Under the pieces are notes generated by a model. That model did no database searches. It was not told the origin of the DNA and saw only the letters and a program-made list of their open reading frames with translations. Of a stretch of 64,000 bases of DNA, positions 27,259 to 40,015 are shown piece after piece. The stretch's first letter is position 1. Every line of letters begins with the position of its first letter. The position numbers and the translations under genes are program-made. The DNA comes from Clavelina lepadiformis (lineage: Eukaryota; Chordata; Ascidiacea; Aplousobranchia; Clavelinidae): contig NC_135242.1 in NCBI RefSeq assembly GCF_947623445.1, forward strand, positions 21,390,001-21,454,000. The letters are read 5' to 3'.

Positions 27259-30200
27259 GTGCTCTTAAAAGAAATGGTGACGTCGATTCCAATCAGCAAC
27301 GAAAGAGAATATCCAGCAGATACAGGTAACAAAGACAAGTTTCTAATTCCGATCGATATTTTTGATCAATATTTTAGCTGCGTAAGTTTTTATCGCCGCA
27401 TAATGACTTATAAGTTTTTTCAAGATCGTAGCATTGAGACGTATTACGCGTCGCGATCTGACCGACACGGGACCGGGTTAACTGCTCAGATTGAGGAGTT
27501 ATTGAACGATCACGCGTATGAGCTGAGCATTAGGCCAGATAATGAAGGTAAAAACTCCTAAAAAGCAAGATGCACAAATCTATACTTCACTTTGAACTAC
27601 CAAGCTTTCGTTTGCTACACTTTATATTTGGGAAAATGTTTTGTTCTCTTTTTCAAGGAATTATTTACCTTATTATTTTTACTAAAAACCAGAAGGTAAC
27701 AACCGTGCAAAAACGCTCGAAATACAAGAAAAGTTGTCATGAAATTAAGCAAAAATAGATCACAATATTAAGCAAATCGATTTTTCTGAATTAATCTATG
27801 TAATTACAGTTAAATCCAAACAGCACAATTTCATCGATTTAACCAAATAGCCAACTTGAAAATAAAGAAAAACAAACACGACAGCATTGACTTAACGGGA
27901 CCGTTTACCGTTAATCAACGTGGATTTAGTTCGTTAATGCATTTAAAGTATTTCGAGTCCAATTATCAATATGTCCAATATCAATTATCCTGGCAGAGCT
28001 AATTGTGGCAACATAACAGCGTAATATCCTTGCCTTATATCGCCGAAAAACACGGAAAACGTTGAAAAATCCAAAACATCTGTTTCCTTCCTCCTTTCTT
28101 TCTCTTAAAATAATTAGGTCGATTTTTTACTAGTCGTAAGACTTACAACAATGCAAGTGTCGCTCATAAATATTTGCAAGGGCTGCATGGAACAAGGAAC
28201 CAGCCCACAACAAATACAAAAATGACGGTCACCTGATAATTGTCATAATTAAGAGACATTTTTAGAACTTTAGTCTGTAGAACCTCGTACGTATAAGGAC
28301 ACGTAAATAGATTTAGTTTTCAGTTCGATGCAATGTGCTTGTTAAAACCAGTTAACAATTATAAGGGGCAAAGAATCATAGAAACATGTATTCATGCTGT
28401 GGTTTTATTTACGTTAGTTTCTGCTGGCAACCAACCTACAAGTAGCGTAACTCAAGTGCGTTTCTAAACGTAACAATGTGCTTTGTGACGCATATAATGA
28501 CCTGTTAGAACAGCGGTTCCCAAACTTTTCTAAAAATTTTGCCTGGCGGACCCCTTGCAATTATTTTTATATTTCGTGGCCCTATAAAAATCAAAGAATG
28601 GACTCTTTGCAATTATTTTGATATTTCGTGGCCCTATAAAAATCAAAGAATGGTATAGGAAAATTACAAAAACCACACAAATGAAAGAAAAGGCAAAAAC
28701 TATCAAATACGATAAGCGTTTAATGGGATGGGTGCACTTGTTTTGCTACAATCAATGTTTGGTTTGGTTTTGGATAGCGCAAGTCTCATGTCGTGTACTA
28801 TATCCTCCCTCTGAAACTGCTTTAAAAACTAATTCTCATTGTGGACCCTCTGAAACTTCTTTACGGACCCCAGTTGGTCCGCGGACCCCAGTTTGGGAAC
28901 CGCTGTTTTAGAACTATCCAACACTGCAGGAAAGAATCTTGCTTAATTTTGGCTTGCTTTCCAGTTGCCATCGTAGTCCTATAACGTGCGATTTTCTTAG
29001 CTGTATCATGACTGACATTGCGTCAAGAACTTGGGCAGCTCTGGCAAAATTCGATTCCCCAGACTCAATAGCAGGGGATTACGCGAATGTTGTCTCCATT
29101 AATCAGCATGGTTATTGATCGCTTTACATTGTCATATAGGGCCTTGATTCTTTGGGAATAAGCATTACCGAAGTATAATTTGATCACGTTGTCTTTCGTA
29201 GGAAAACCAATGGAAGTGACTCTGGCGCTAATGATTGAGAGCATCACGGACATTTCGGAAAAGAACATGGTTGGGATATTTACAAGTTTATGTAGTGACA
29301 GTTGTAACCAACACACTTGTAATATCTTGTGAAACGATCCTTTTTTAGGACACACATTGTTAGCATTTCATAAGATTAGACATGTCGCCATAATTAAGAT
29401 TTGTTGGCTTATCCACAAATAATCTGCATGATGCAGAAAAATTAAATGATGGTCAAACTTTTTGACGCAGGATTTGACCTTTACCCTTTGTATGCACGAA
29501 AACTGGGTTGACCCGAGACTGACCTTTGCCGCAGAGGGTAACAACACGAGCATTGTGTTGCCCAGTCGTCTTGTGGATAAAATTTGGGTGCCAGGTGATT
29601 TATTTTTATGGTGTAACGTTTAAAGTAGGTGCTAAAAGCATCCATAGTGTATATGGATCATATATGGACGGTTATCTATACATCGGAATGATATGTTGTA
29701 GAATAGGTTATGCTGATAGTACTGTATGAGAACGCGATAAAGAATTTCACAAATGAGTTTGACGAGAAACGTAACCAACATAGTTGAATTTCTGCATTCA
29801 TAGACCTCTATGTGGTCGGATCAAAAAAATCTTTTCTCCATTCAACATCGGTTGATAACCTTGTCTTAAGGTTATTTAGCAACGGCGAAATTTGGTACAG
29901 TTTCAAGTAAGTTGATCAAAAAGTTTTTGCTTAATCAGAAGCAGATAAAGCGTGGTCTCAAAACCGTTTAATCTTTGTCAGGATAACAACCACCGTGGCC
30001 TGCCAAATGAATCTTTACAATTTCCCCCTTGACACTGAAAAATGTTACCTGACGTTTCAAAGTTGTAAGTAAACGCATGAAAATTTCACATAGTAATTCT
30101 GAATTTTAAGCTTAAATACCAACAGTTTTTTCCGTATCTTGCAGTGGGATACAATACAGAAGAAATGACACTGCAATGGAATATCAGAAATCACAAGACT

Positions 30201-32482
30201 GGCCTCTTTATGGACGCGAGGCTGGTTGAAAGCATGCCTAAGTTTCGACTCGTTCATCACAAGTTCAGTACGAAAAATCGGACCATCGACGACGAATCGA
30301 CAAGAGTTTTAGGTAAACTTTAGGGTACCGCAAGGAGATCTAAGGTACTTCTAGGTGCTGGATCTCATACTCATGGAGTTGGTTTGTGATTATATGCAGG
30401 AGTGAGATCCCAACTCCAAGTGAGCTTCGAGCTGGAGAGATATCTAATCTCTGTCTTCTTCCAATCTTACTTCCCGGCCATGATCATGGTCCTCCTGGCA
30501 GGCCTCGGAATGTGGATTGACCCCAAGTCTGTCCCGGCTAGAGTGGCCATGGGTATGTTATGAGCAAATACCTTTGGTACGTGCAGTCAAAGACGGTGCA
30601 ATTATTTCTCTATGTTACTGCCAAATCCAAACTCTCACAGGACTTTTGCTAATCTCTGCCTAAGCCCTAAATCCTGGTCTGTTGCTGGAAGGACACACGG
30701 GATCTTTATTAAACGGTTGACATCGTCCTGAACCCGGAGCCGGTGTCAAGCAGTGTTTTTTCTGTCACGCTATTATTACATCACAACGATCACGTATAAA
30801 AATAGGTCGCTGAAATTTCTTAAGCCAAAGTTATACTTACTGTGTGACTGGTGGTATAATTTGGGAATTTGGCAGCATCGCATGAATCAATGTCTCAGTC
30901 GACAGGATATTTACAAAAACCCAGAGTTGGCAGGGGCAGGGCAGCTGCTTGTTAAAACGTTAATCTTAATTCCCAAAGCTCGGTCGTCATAGCGGGCAAA
31001 CTTTTCATCGCTTATGAAGCGATGAAACTGGGATTAAGTTTGAACATTTAAACCGAATATTTATTAATATTGCACGGAGAGTCGCAAATACATTACATTT
31101 ACGTCATCTATAGAGTAGCGTTAATTATTAAAGTACTGTAATAATCGCTATTGATGATTTCGTAGGTGTCACGTCTGTATTAACGATATCAACAATAATT
31201 ACTGGATTGAAGGCAACATTTCCAAAGGTAGAAAACTTAGAAGTTCAAAATAAACCTCATGGCGGTAAAAGCTGTCGGTTCCACTTCCACTTTTGTTTGG
31301 TTTGTTTTTATTTTAAAAGTTTTATTTGAACAAGTTGTTTTATTGCTTCGTGGTCACTAGGTGTCGTATCTAACAGCAATGGACATTTATCTTTGGGTCT
31401 GTTTTCTCTTTGTATTTTCCACCGTTATGGAATTTTGTGTTTTGAATTTCATTATGACAAAGCGCATGAAGAAACAAACCGAAGAATTCAGGGCAAAATT
31501 TGGGAAAAGGACAAGGGTAAGCTGCGTTGTTTTGGTCACGCAAGGGAGGGTATTTTTTGTAATGTCGTTTCACAGGGAAGCCAAAGCGAGTGGGAAGAGC
31601 AAAAGAAAACTTCTCTTGCTGATATATTTTCAGAAAAGCAAGCGAATGGCAACAGGTTGTTGTAAAATTTTTAAAGTATTGCGAAAATTTTTTTAATTTA
31701 ACTAATTAAAAGTTATATTACAATAAAACGAAGTTCTTCGGTCTTTAATTAATCTTTCTTCTTCACATATAGTTTTAGACATCAAAAAATCAACGACAAT
31801 CTTGCCAGTGTGTTTCGACACACGTCACAGATGTCGCCCCAGAGCTCAAACAGTCGTGATTGTGAGGAAATTGAAAACAACACTAAGATAACAAGCAGAG
31901 CGGTCAGATTCGTTCAATCGTGTGTTAAATTTATACGTTTGCACATATAGGATACTGTGCTAGTCAAAAAAATTATGTGAATCTTTGGGTTTCACACAAG
32001 ATACAATTTGTGACGTTTCATGCCATTCTCGATGCAAAGCTCAAACAACAATTTTCAATAAAATAGGCTGCTTCGTATATGGGATTAATAAACCATTTGG
32101 CATGTTTTTACATTTAAGAAACACCTTCCTTACAGGCTCCAAAGTAGCTGGGCCTTAATTGTATTGAAATGGTTTTTGAATACCACTAGCTTGCTAAAAG
32201 CAGCACAAAAAAATAAGCAATTGCAATTCAATCGCAGATAAATACACTGTGAAAAATAGGCTTATAGACTATACAAGTAAAAAACTATATGCTCTTTTTT
32301 TCCAGATCAAATTTCTTCTTCCGGCACGAGGCGAATTCAAGACAGTGACAACATTACGACGTGACGTGGCACATTTGGACGTCTTCTTTCGTGTCGGTTA
32401 TTTTTGCACCTTTTTCACTTTCAATGTAGTGTACTGGGTCTATTACGTCACGGTCACGAGGCACGAAGACAAAGATGAATGA
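27259..32482 (+). CDS. Cys-loop ligand-gated ion channel subunit, anion type (GABA/glycine-receptor-like); 5' end unresolved
   Basis: Pentameric neurotransmitter-gated channel subunit at the plasma membrane. Supported exons: ≤27274-27547, 29202-29269, 29471-29594, 29804-29906, 29982-30064, 30145-30312, 30400-30552, 31166-31227, 31361-31516, 31576-31655, 31773-about 31902, 32306-32482; phases agree. Landmarks: IEELLNDHAYELSIRPDNEG; VDKIWVP; the 15-residue Cys-loop CQMNLYNFPLDTEKC (29982-30064 exon); TM1 VFFQSYFPAMIMVLLAG; PARVAMG leading into TM2 (TSVLTISTIITG); VSYLTAMDIYLW starting TM3; a short basic loop; TM4 FFTFNVVYWVYYV ending the last exon. The Pro-Ala-Arg before TM2 is the signature of chloride-permeable members. 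The extracellular start and signal peptide are not resolved. The penultimate exon must end in phase 0; the GTCAGA donor at 31903 fits but is weak. Assignment to GABA or glycine type is open. Confidence 0.88.
28511..28905. mobile_element. hAT-like MITE (395 bp) in a receptor intron
   Basis: Termini CAGCGGTTCCCAAACT and AGTTTGGGAACCGCTG, with target duplications TGTTAGAA / TTTTAGAA (7/8). It lies in the intron between the 27.5-kb and 29.2-kb exons. It contains a tandem 47-nt duplication (28555-28601 and 28607-28653) with one mismatch. Coding capacity is absent apart from a 97-codon chance frame. Confidence 0.85.
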
Positions 32483-34190
32483 AGTCACACCGGTCAGGAA
32501 ACGTAACTGCCTGCTTCGTTTTTACGCCGCAGCATGTCAAGCTGTTGAGATTATAAAGAGTCTGAAAGAATCGTTTTAATAAATTATATTCATTGCTTTG
32601 AGCCGGTTCTTGTAGCAGGTTGGGATAGTAGAAGAGTAATTGAGAAATTGAAACACGCGACGGCGCCTGAAACATGCTGCAAACATGAAACCATTTTTAT
32701 CATTATATTCATTTTTGTATAGCTTTGTTGTGATCAGTATAAAAACTTAAAAATAACGCATACACAATGATCAGTGTTCTTTTATATAACTTAAAATACA
32801 GTACAGAAGACAGTTAACTATTGAAAGTAGGCTATAACAAAGCGCTGTCAAAGCCATTTGGGAAAATCGAAACAGTCAATTTTGATTACAAACCATTATG
32901 ATAAGAATCCACCTGGGAGAAATAGTTGTGACAACCAATTACATTGTGCTTGTACTTGAAAGAAACTTCTCTGTATTACATTTCTTTCTTGATCTTTGTC
33001 AAGTTACCTTTGTGAGGTGTTATTACAATCAATATACACGAAACAAGCTGGAAGTAATTACGCCGAACCCAATCATTCGACTTTCATATACAGATTAAAA
33101 TGGAAACTCTGCATTTTACTATTCTATACTTGACAACTTAGACATTTATCTCTGGGTTTGCGTTCTTTTCCTGTTTTCTATGATTCTCAAATTTTGCGTC
33201 CTTATAGCTCCATAATGATGCAATCTAATCTACAACGGGCTGTCAAGAAAAGGCCTTATTTTGATGATATAAGTAGCCTATATTGTATTTAGTTTATTGC
33301 GTAACGACAATAGTTGCCCTTTTCAAACCGAACAGACAGCAGAAAGTATACGACCGCGTTTAGCGTGAGAAAGTTTTCCCTGCTTTCGAAAAGCGAAAAA
33401 TTACCCGGGTATATTCAATTGAACTGCGGCCATTAAGTTAATTATAAAAACCTAGCATAGACTCTGATAAGTTTTGAGTGCGGAAAAGTGTAAGAAATCT
33501 ACAAAGCTCAAATAAACCCATTCTCTGCTTTACTTACAACCAAGCTGTCTTCAAAAAGAGCAAGTCTGTCGCGCTGTGTTTGATGTGAGACGAACATAAA
33601 CCCACGATCGGCACAGACAGACTCAAGAGGCAAGATTGCTCCAAACAACCAATCTTAATTTCTGACAAGTTCGTCCAAGCAGAACACAAGAACTCTACAA
33701 CTTAAAATCAAGAGATCTTTTCGTTTAGTCTTCGTTGGGGAAACGCGGTTACAGCAACGTTTATCAGTAAATATATAAACGCCACAAAAGCACTTGCTCG
33801 ACTAGTTCAAGAGACTCCTCCGACACAAAAGGGCGCTGACATTCAGTGAAAAAGCGGAGCAGGGCTGTTTCAAAGCAACTGTATTATAACACTCGACGGT
33901 CTGCAATTAGAAGCTTGAACTAATTTTAAAACAGGGTATACATCAAAATAATTTCTATTTTAAGCGGAAAAGCGAAGTACGTCCATCCAAGCATCCTTCG
34001 TAGCATTTAACACGATGTGTTGGGTAGTCTACTGTTCCCAGGGGCAGCGTGAGAAGTATGAATGAGCATTATTGGGAAGAAGAGAGCCACAAACGAGTAA
34101 ATTCTCAAAGTAAAAAATATTTGAGTAAATCTATTACATCTTTAGTATTCGAAGGAACTTGTGAGAATATAGTTAAAAAATTTTTCTTCG
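32483..34190. other. Convergent intergenic region with a relic receptor exon
   Basis: 1.7 kb between the receptor stop (32482, plus) and the RhoGEF stop (34191, minus). The only recognisable content is the TM3-exon relic at 33126-33213. The rest shows no exon or repeat I can support. Confidence 0.5.
33126..33213 (+). pseudogene. Relic or duplicate of the Cys-loop receptor TM3 exon
   Basis: Reads LDIYLWVCVLFLFSMILKFCVLI, then AP and a stop. The real TM3 exon reads MDIYLWVCFLFVFSTVMEFC in the same register. There is no clear upstream AG acceptor in phase, no donor, and the gene's TM4 exon lies upstream of it. It is best read as a leftover of a partial tandem duplication of the receptor gene. 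Confidence 0.75.
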
Positions 34191-37100
34191 TCATATTAAT
34201 GTCTCTTCCCCTAATAAACGTGAGCGTCTTTGTAAGTTTCTTTGGCGAATTCTTTCGCTCAGGATCTCCTTAACGTGGGTAGAAGGTAACCAAGCGCGAC
34301 ATCCATCGGATAACCGTTCGCCAAATATCCACCCGTCAGGTGTCGTCTTGATTACAATATACACATCCAAGACCTATGAAACAAATTGTAAAAACCGTTT
34401 CGCTGTAATTTAAAAAAACTTCACACTCACACCAACACTCACTTTTAATGATGTCATATCCGTTTCATCAGTTAGTAATGACCGAATAACTTCGACCTGA
34501 GTAACAAAATTTAATCATTATGTCATTTCTTAGTCACACTTTCACAACACAACAACAAAACATAAGTTTGGATAATTTACTTACTTGCATAGTTTCGCGT
34601 GTAATCTTGTGAGGAACTTGTGGCTGTAGCGCCATCATCCAGCGCGCTTTGATGTTCGGTTTATCCGCTTCGAGGCGCATTTCAATTCTTTGTCCCTCCT
34701 GATTAAAATTAAGTCTGAAAGCTGGGTAATCACAACATACCTTTGCCTGAAGTAGTACTTCTCAGTCCTTGTGTTTAAAACTAGGCGGTAGCGAATTTAT
34801 GATAAAGTGATATACGTATGGCACGTTTTTCATCGAAGAAAATGGTGACAGTAATAGGCTACGGTAGGCATAACTTCGTTCGAAACAATATGCTCAAAGA
34901 TGAAAACGAAAAAAACTCATAACTTTGAATTATTTTTGTTTTTACGCCAATAATAACGCGTAATAACGAGGCGTGTAATGTTAACCGAATATCCTAACCT
35001 GATAAATTAGAGCATTGGCAAAAGTATAAAATTGTCAACAATACACTGCAGTCTACAGTCTGGTTGGTCAACGCGTCAACAAATGAAACACAAATTTCGT
35101 TGTCAGTCGGGATACAGGAAGATGTTAATTTAATTTGTGATATGAATATGAGTATACGGCGTTTCAAAACTGGCATTTATGTGACATCGACCAAAGCACA
35201 GGACGTATGTTTGCATCAAAAAAGCAATTTTGTAATTTTATGCAGTTTGAGGTTGTGTTTCGATGTAACAAGAATAGTTCAGTAAAACTATAATAGTTTG
35301 AATATTGAGTGAGGCTGACCGCTCTGGGTGAGGTGGGGCTAACCTTATTTGGCCTAAGTTTCTGCTAGAAAAAGTTCATTCGCTGTGACTTGTGATCAGC
35401 TGCCGTGCTGCCACGTTCAATGTCGTCATACAACATTACCTGATTCTTCTCCATGATCAGCACAAAGGAGTTGGTGACGTCGTCAATGATCTCACGCGCA
35501 CTGAGTCGGTTTTTGTAACAGTAGTCGGTGACCGAAAACGTGTCTTTGCTTTGGAGAAAAAAAGAGCAAGATTGTCAAATGCGAAAGGCGATTACTATCT
35601 CACAAACTGACGGAACGCTTCATCGAAAATGTCGGCGGTAAAATAGTGACGTCACACGTACCTTTTCTTTCTTGTAATAATTAAAACGTCGTTAAATAGA
35701 AATAAATTGAGTTCCTGCTTCGACACTCGTCGAAACCCGAGCACGGACTCGTCGGAAGACTTGATCAGTGCCCCGCTCTTCAACAAATATCGCTGGGCAG
35801 AGACGAGAGGAAAAGACTAAGAAATAAAACCAGGTATAACGTTTTTTTGAAGCTCAAAACGCTTTTTAGCTGGAATCATGCTGTCATCACGTGATATTCT
35901 CACTCACCCTTGACGACTTGAATTCGAGCTGTTGTTGAAGCTGAATCATATGTTCCGTGCGTTCGAGAGATTTAGCCCGTTCATTGCAAATCTACAAAAT
36001 TACAACGATTATGCTTATAATTACGCTGATTTTCAGACTTTTCTTCGTTGTTCATTGTCATATTCTGCAGCCAACCTAATATAAATCGACATTTGTCCTT
36101 ACTTTAACCAAGTTGGTTGTTTCTCGCAGCGCCCGTGACGCAACGTCGTACTGCGGCATTGTGACATCACAACGTTGTCGAATGGTCTGTAAAAAAATTG
36201 GTTCAAAAAACGTATCTCACTGCCAAGTAAAATGGCCTATGTTTATTCTGAAACAGATAAAGGAATGTGAATATTCAAGGCACCAACTTGTACCCTCTTC
36301 AAGCTAAGCTACCGGCGCGTACGTCAATCAACAAAGGTAATCTTGTGATTCGCTGCATCGGCAACAACAAGAAGCTATGTAGGGGAAGTCCCGCGCATTG
36401 TTGACTGCTTTCCAATTTGCGAAGAATATCGACGAATGTTTCATTCTCTCGCCTGTGATGTCATGCTTATTTTAAATTACGTCATAACTCATAAGATAAA
36501 TTCACGTTATTAGTCATATAAAAACGGTTAAGAAGAATAGAACCTACAGTATCTGAATTTAAGATCATTTCAATGCATAGAATACGGTGAATTCGTCTCA
36601 CATTAATCGCTGCAGCGCGCGCTGTTGATATGTTTCGTTCGAGCAGTACGTAATATAAGGAGCGAATCTGTTCGATTGCACTTGGTCAATGACGATATCG
36701 CTCACGTCATCAATGACGATAGAGGACGATTTTCGTCGTTTCATCAGTGCAGAATGAAATCTAATGAAAATGCGGAATAAATGCATTGTTAAAGGTGTCC
36801 TATTCGGCTGAGGAGTTGAACCACGTACCGTCTGCTTGCCGCCCTGACATTTTCAACGTTGCTGAATAAATGATGATATTCGGTGCTGGTGATGCAAGCG
36901 CGAAGTTCTTCTGACGACATGAAGCAATTCACCAATACGTTCAGACTACGTAGATAAGACGACTCTGACGTAATAAGCTCAAACATTGCCTGAAACGGAT
37001 TGGTAAACGTCAGATTGCTGCCTTATGTGCTATTTATATGCAGACGTAATTAGGACCATAGGGAAATGGACAATTACGTTGGTAAGATCAACTTATAGTT

Positions 37101-39160
37101 GATACATATTAACTGGTATTCAGTTCCAAAAAAATTGCTAAACTTTGTGTAACATACAAACCGTCATTTAGCTTGGCCAGGTACTGTCAAACGCGATGCC
37201 ATTTTCATATATAACAATATAACACTTGTGTCGAAAATGCCATGATACGATTTGATATAACATTCCTTGGGGGAGCTACACAAAACCGCAGAATCCGCCT
37301 AAGGTCATTTCAAAACTAAAAAGTCGTTCGGTTGTTCTGCGTAGACGGTTTGTAAGTTGACTACTCATGTTCAGCACCATTCAAACAATAGAACAGTCAT
37401 CTTTTATGAAATATTTCGCATCTTCAACGTATACTGCTAGTATTCATATAAAATACTTCAAGGATAAGGAACCGTTAATAACAGCACTTGAACAGCAATT
37501 CAAATCTTTCAAAAAGCTAACGGAAGTTTACGAGCATTTCGTCTGTCTAAGGACGGTTCCAAGAGTTTCATAACTCAACCCCTTGTCAACTTGCCAAGTT
37601 ATGATTTCGTTAAACCTAAGACCTTAAGTTAAAGTAGGGTTGGGTTAAACGGGGTTGAATTGACCCTACACCGGTTTAAAGCAAATCAAAATAATTCCCA
37701 CCTCCTGTCGTTTCTTTTCTTTTGAACTCATGTTCTGTACAATCAGACTTTCCTGCACGTGAGGCTGAAATATCCAACTCTGACGTAATGTGCCTCCTCT
37801 TTTCAAACAGCAGCCTACGAAAATGTTATCATCAAAATGTTATCAAAAATGTTTTTTTCCACAACTTTTAACGCACTGAGTCACTAGGATAATGCTATGA
37901 AACCGCTTTCTTTTACCAGGTGATAATTCGTCTTCTTCTATGTCTTCGTCATCAGTGACGTCATTTAAAATCCCTTTTTCTTTTACTTTTTGATACAGTA
38001 ACTGTTTGTCGGTCAGCGATAAAATTACGTCATGCTGAAATAACACCGTAAAGTACATTCTAGTTAGGCAAAATGTTTCAAATGTAGCATCACCACTTAA
38101 TTGAACAAAACAATATTACGCAAAAAAATGTACGGTACAACTACCACATAGTCTAGCTCTTAACCATTGAAAGCAGTAGGCTACGATAACAGACAGGATC
38201 ACAAGACAGTGACTAGGTCAATAAAGCACATTCCATTCCACGCTAAACGATACATAGCGTAGGCAAATTTACTATTTCTCCTTACAAGATAGAGTTTACC
38301 CAAAGCCTAGCTTTAATAGACGTACCTTACTGGGTTCTTCCACGCTGGGTAACGACGGCTGTATCCGTATCTTTGGCGGGGTCGAAATTGCCCGGTAGTA
38401 AGATTTTGTTCGAATCTTTCTGAATGGCGAAGGCCCTTCGTTGTTACTGAACACAAAACTTTGAGTTTTAAAACAGGAATTCCACTAACCAACTAGCAGC
38501 TATAATATTCGATTAAATATTTCTAAAAACAGGTTTTTAAACGCTGCGCATCCAAGGTAACGCAGACAAGCTTTATCTCCACAGATCACGCTTTTTTGTT
38601 TGGAGACATAATGAGCTCGAGCTGACGTCACAATCGTCTGTTTACTCCAAACGGCAATGGGAGGCTGGTCCCAGTGAGAACTATACGTTTATGAGCAGCT
38701 TCAGTCAAGCTGGTTATTTCGAGCTCATGAAGCTTTCAGAAATAATCTGTCAAGTTTGTCGGCTGACTAACTCAAAAGCTACAGCTACGCAATGACAAGT
38801 CCAACCTACAGCTTCCACTAGTTTTTGTCGAATCGTTGGGCATAGTTTGTTATGACGAATTCGCCAGGTGCTAACTATAACACAGGTAGCCTGACGGGCT
38901 CTATAGAATTGAATTTAATCGAAACATTCCTTCGATTTCATCAAATTAGCGCCATTAGCGTGCATGACGTCATTACCATAATGGCACCGTTAAAACTATG
39001 ATCAGATTCGCGGTGCCCACTACTCGTGTAATCTTATACATGTTAGGCGAAGCTACATCAAAAACAATTTCATCACCACTTACTTGTCATTGATGTCATT
39101 GTGAAAAGCATCCTCTTCTACGACTCCGTCCAAATCACCTATCCCGTCACAATTAGCCAT
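34191..39160 (-). CDS. Ephexin-type RhoGEF (DH-PH-SH3)
   Basis: Guanine nucleotide exchange factor for Rho GTPases. 14 exons, 553 aa, phases consistent: 39084-39160, 38326-38446, 37917-38034, 37702-37814, 36829-36989, 36602-36760, 36323-36452, 36103-36186, 35908-35991, 35662-35816, 35440-35548, 34585-34698, 34443-34496, 34191-34373. A Ser/Pro- and acid-rich N-terminus (about 1-140) is followed by [20 protein letters not shown] opening the DH domain, [18 protein letters not shown], and [20 protein letters not shown] (the conserved DH helix). [15 protein letters not shown] links to a PH domain with LKSGALIK and [32 protein letters not shown] then [11 protein letters not shown] and [10 protein letters not shown] form a C-terminal SH3. 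This DH-PH-SH3 order is that of the NGEF/ARHGEF5/15/16/19/26 group. The N-terminus is shorter than in most vertebrate members. ATG at 39160 is the first in frame. Confidence 0.9.
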
Positions 39161-40015
39161 TTCAAAGCATTTATCGCACAACAATGGTTTCTTACTGCTA
39201 TTAGCGCAGACTTAGTAGTTCAAGGCAACTCGGTCGTCTGCTGAGAAAAATGATTTCTCTTGATAAGTAACAAAGCTTATCGGTCTGGAGCGTTGGCTGG
39301 TTGCACATTAACTTCGTTTGTTGCGCCATTTGTACCCGCAAAATAAATACACGCACCTACCATTGAAGAAGTCCCAGCCTATTGGTCATGAGTATGACTG
39401 AATGCATACGTACAAAGTAACCACACTATCGGCAGAATTCAACTATTAATAATTTTAACTTTCAAGCAATAAATAGGCATTAAACGGTAGAAACCGATAC
39501 CGACTGACCAATAAACGCGTGTGTTGTCACCGTAAACTGAAGCAAGCTTCTAGCAACAAGTTACCAGCAAACGTAGTATTTTTGCAAAAAGCCCACCCAT
39601 ATCAGTTTTCACGAGAATTTTACTTTACTCCGGTAGGTTCAAAACTTTTCCACCCAAAAAGGTGTTTGGAATCGTATGATATGAAACGAATAGGCCAACA
39701 CAATAGTTCGAAACATGGCCTATTCGTAGCGACGATGGAAAGCTTAGTACTTGGAAGCAATTACATGCGGTTAGGTGATACTGGAACTGGCAATGTGCTT
39801 CACTGCTTGCCAACAGTTATCGGGCATGTAATGAACGGCTTCTTTACTCACGTCTAAACAAGCTTCTTAGTCATGTCATTCAGACAACATCCTATTTATC
39901 TTCTGGTTTCAATGCAATACGCGTTTTGCCCTGGAGCAACGCAATAATAACTCTACGACCACAAACCTTTTTGACTCGCAACCTTACAAAGCACAGTAGT
40001 CGTACAAGTGTCGCA
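39161..40015. other. Divergent spacer between RhoGEF and galactosyltransferase
   Basis: 855 bp between two start codons facing away from each other, so the promoters of both genes probably lie here. A 112-codon open frame (39519-39857) shows no domain or compositional feature and is not called as a gene. Confidence 0.5.

Noticed and set aside
39519..39857. 112-codon open frame between the RhoGEF and galactosyltransferase genes
   Set aside because: No domain, signal peptide or compositional signature; overlapping frame open on the other strand; lies in a divergent promoter region.
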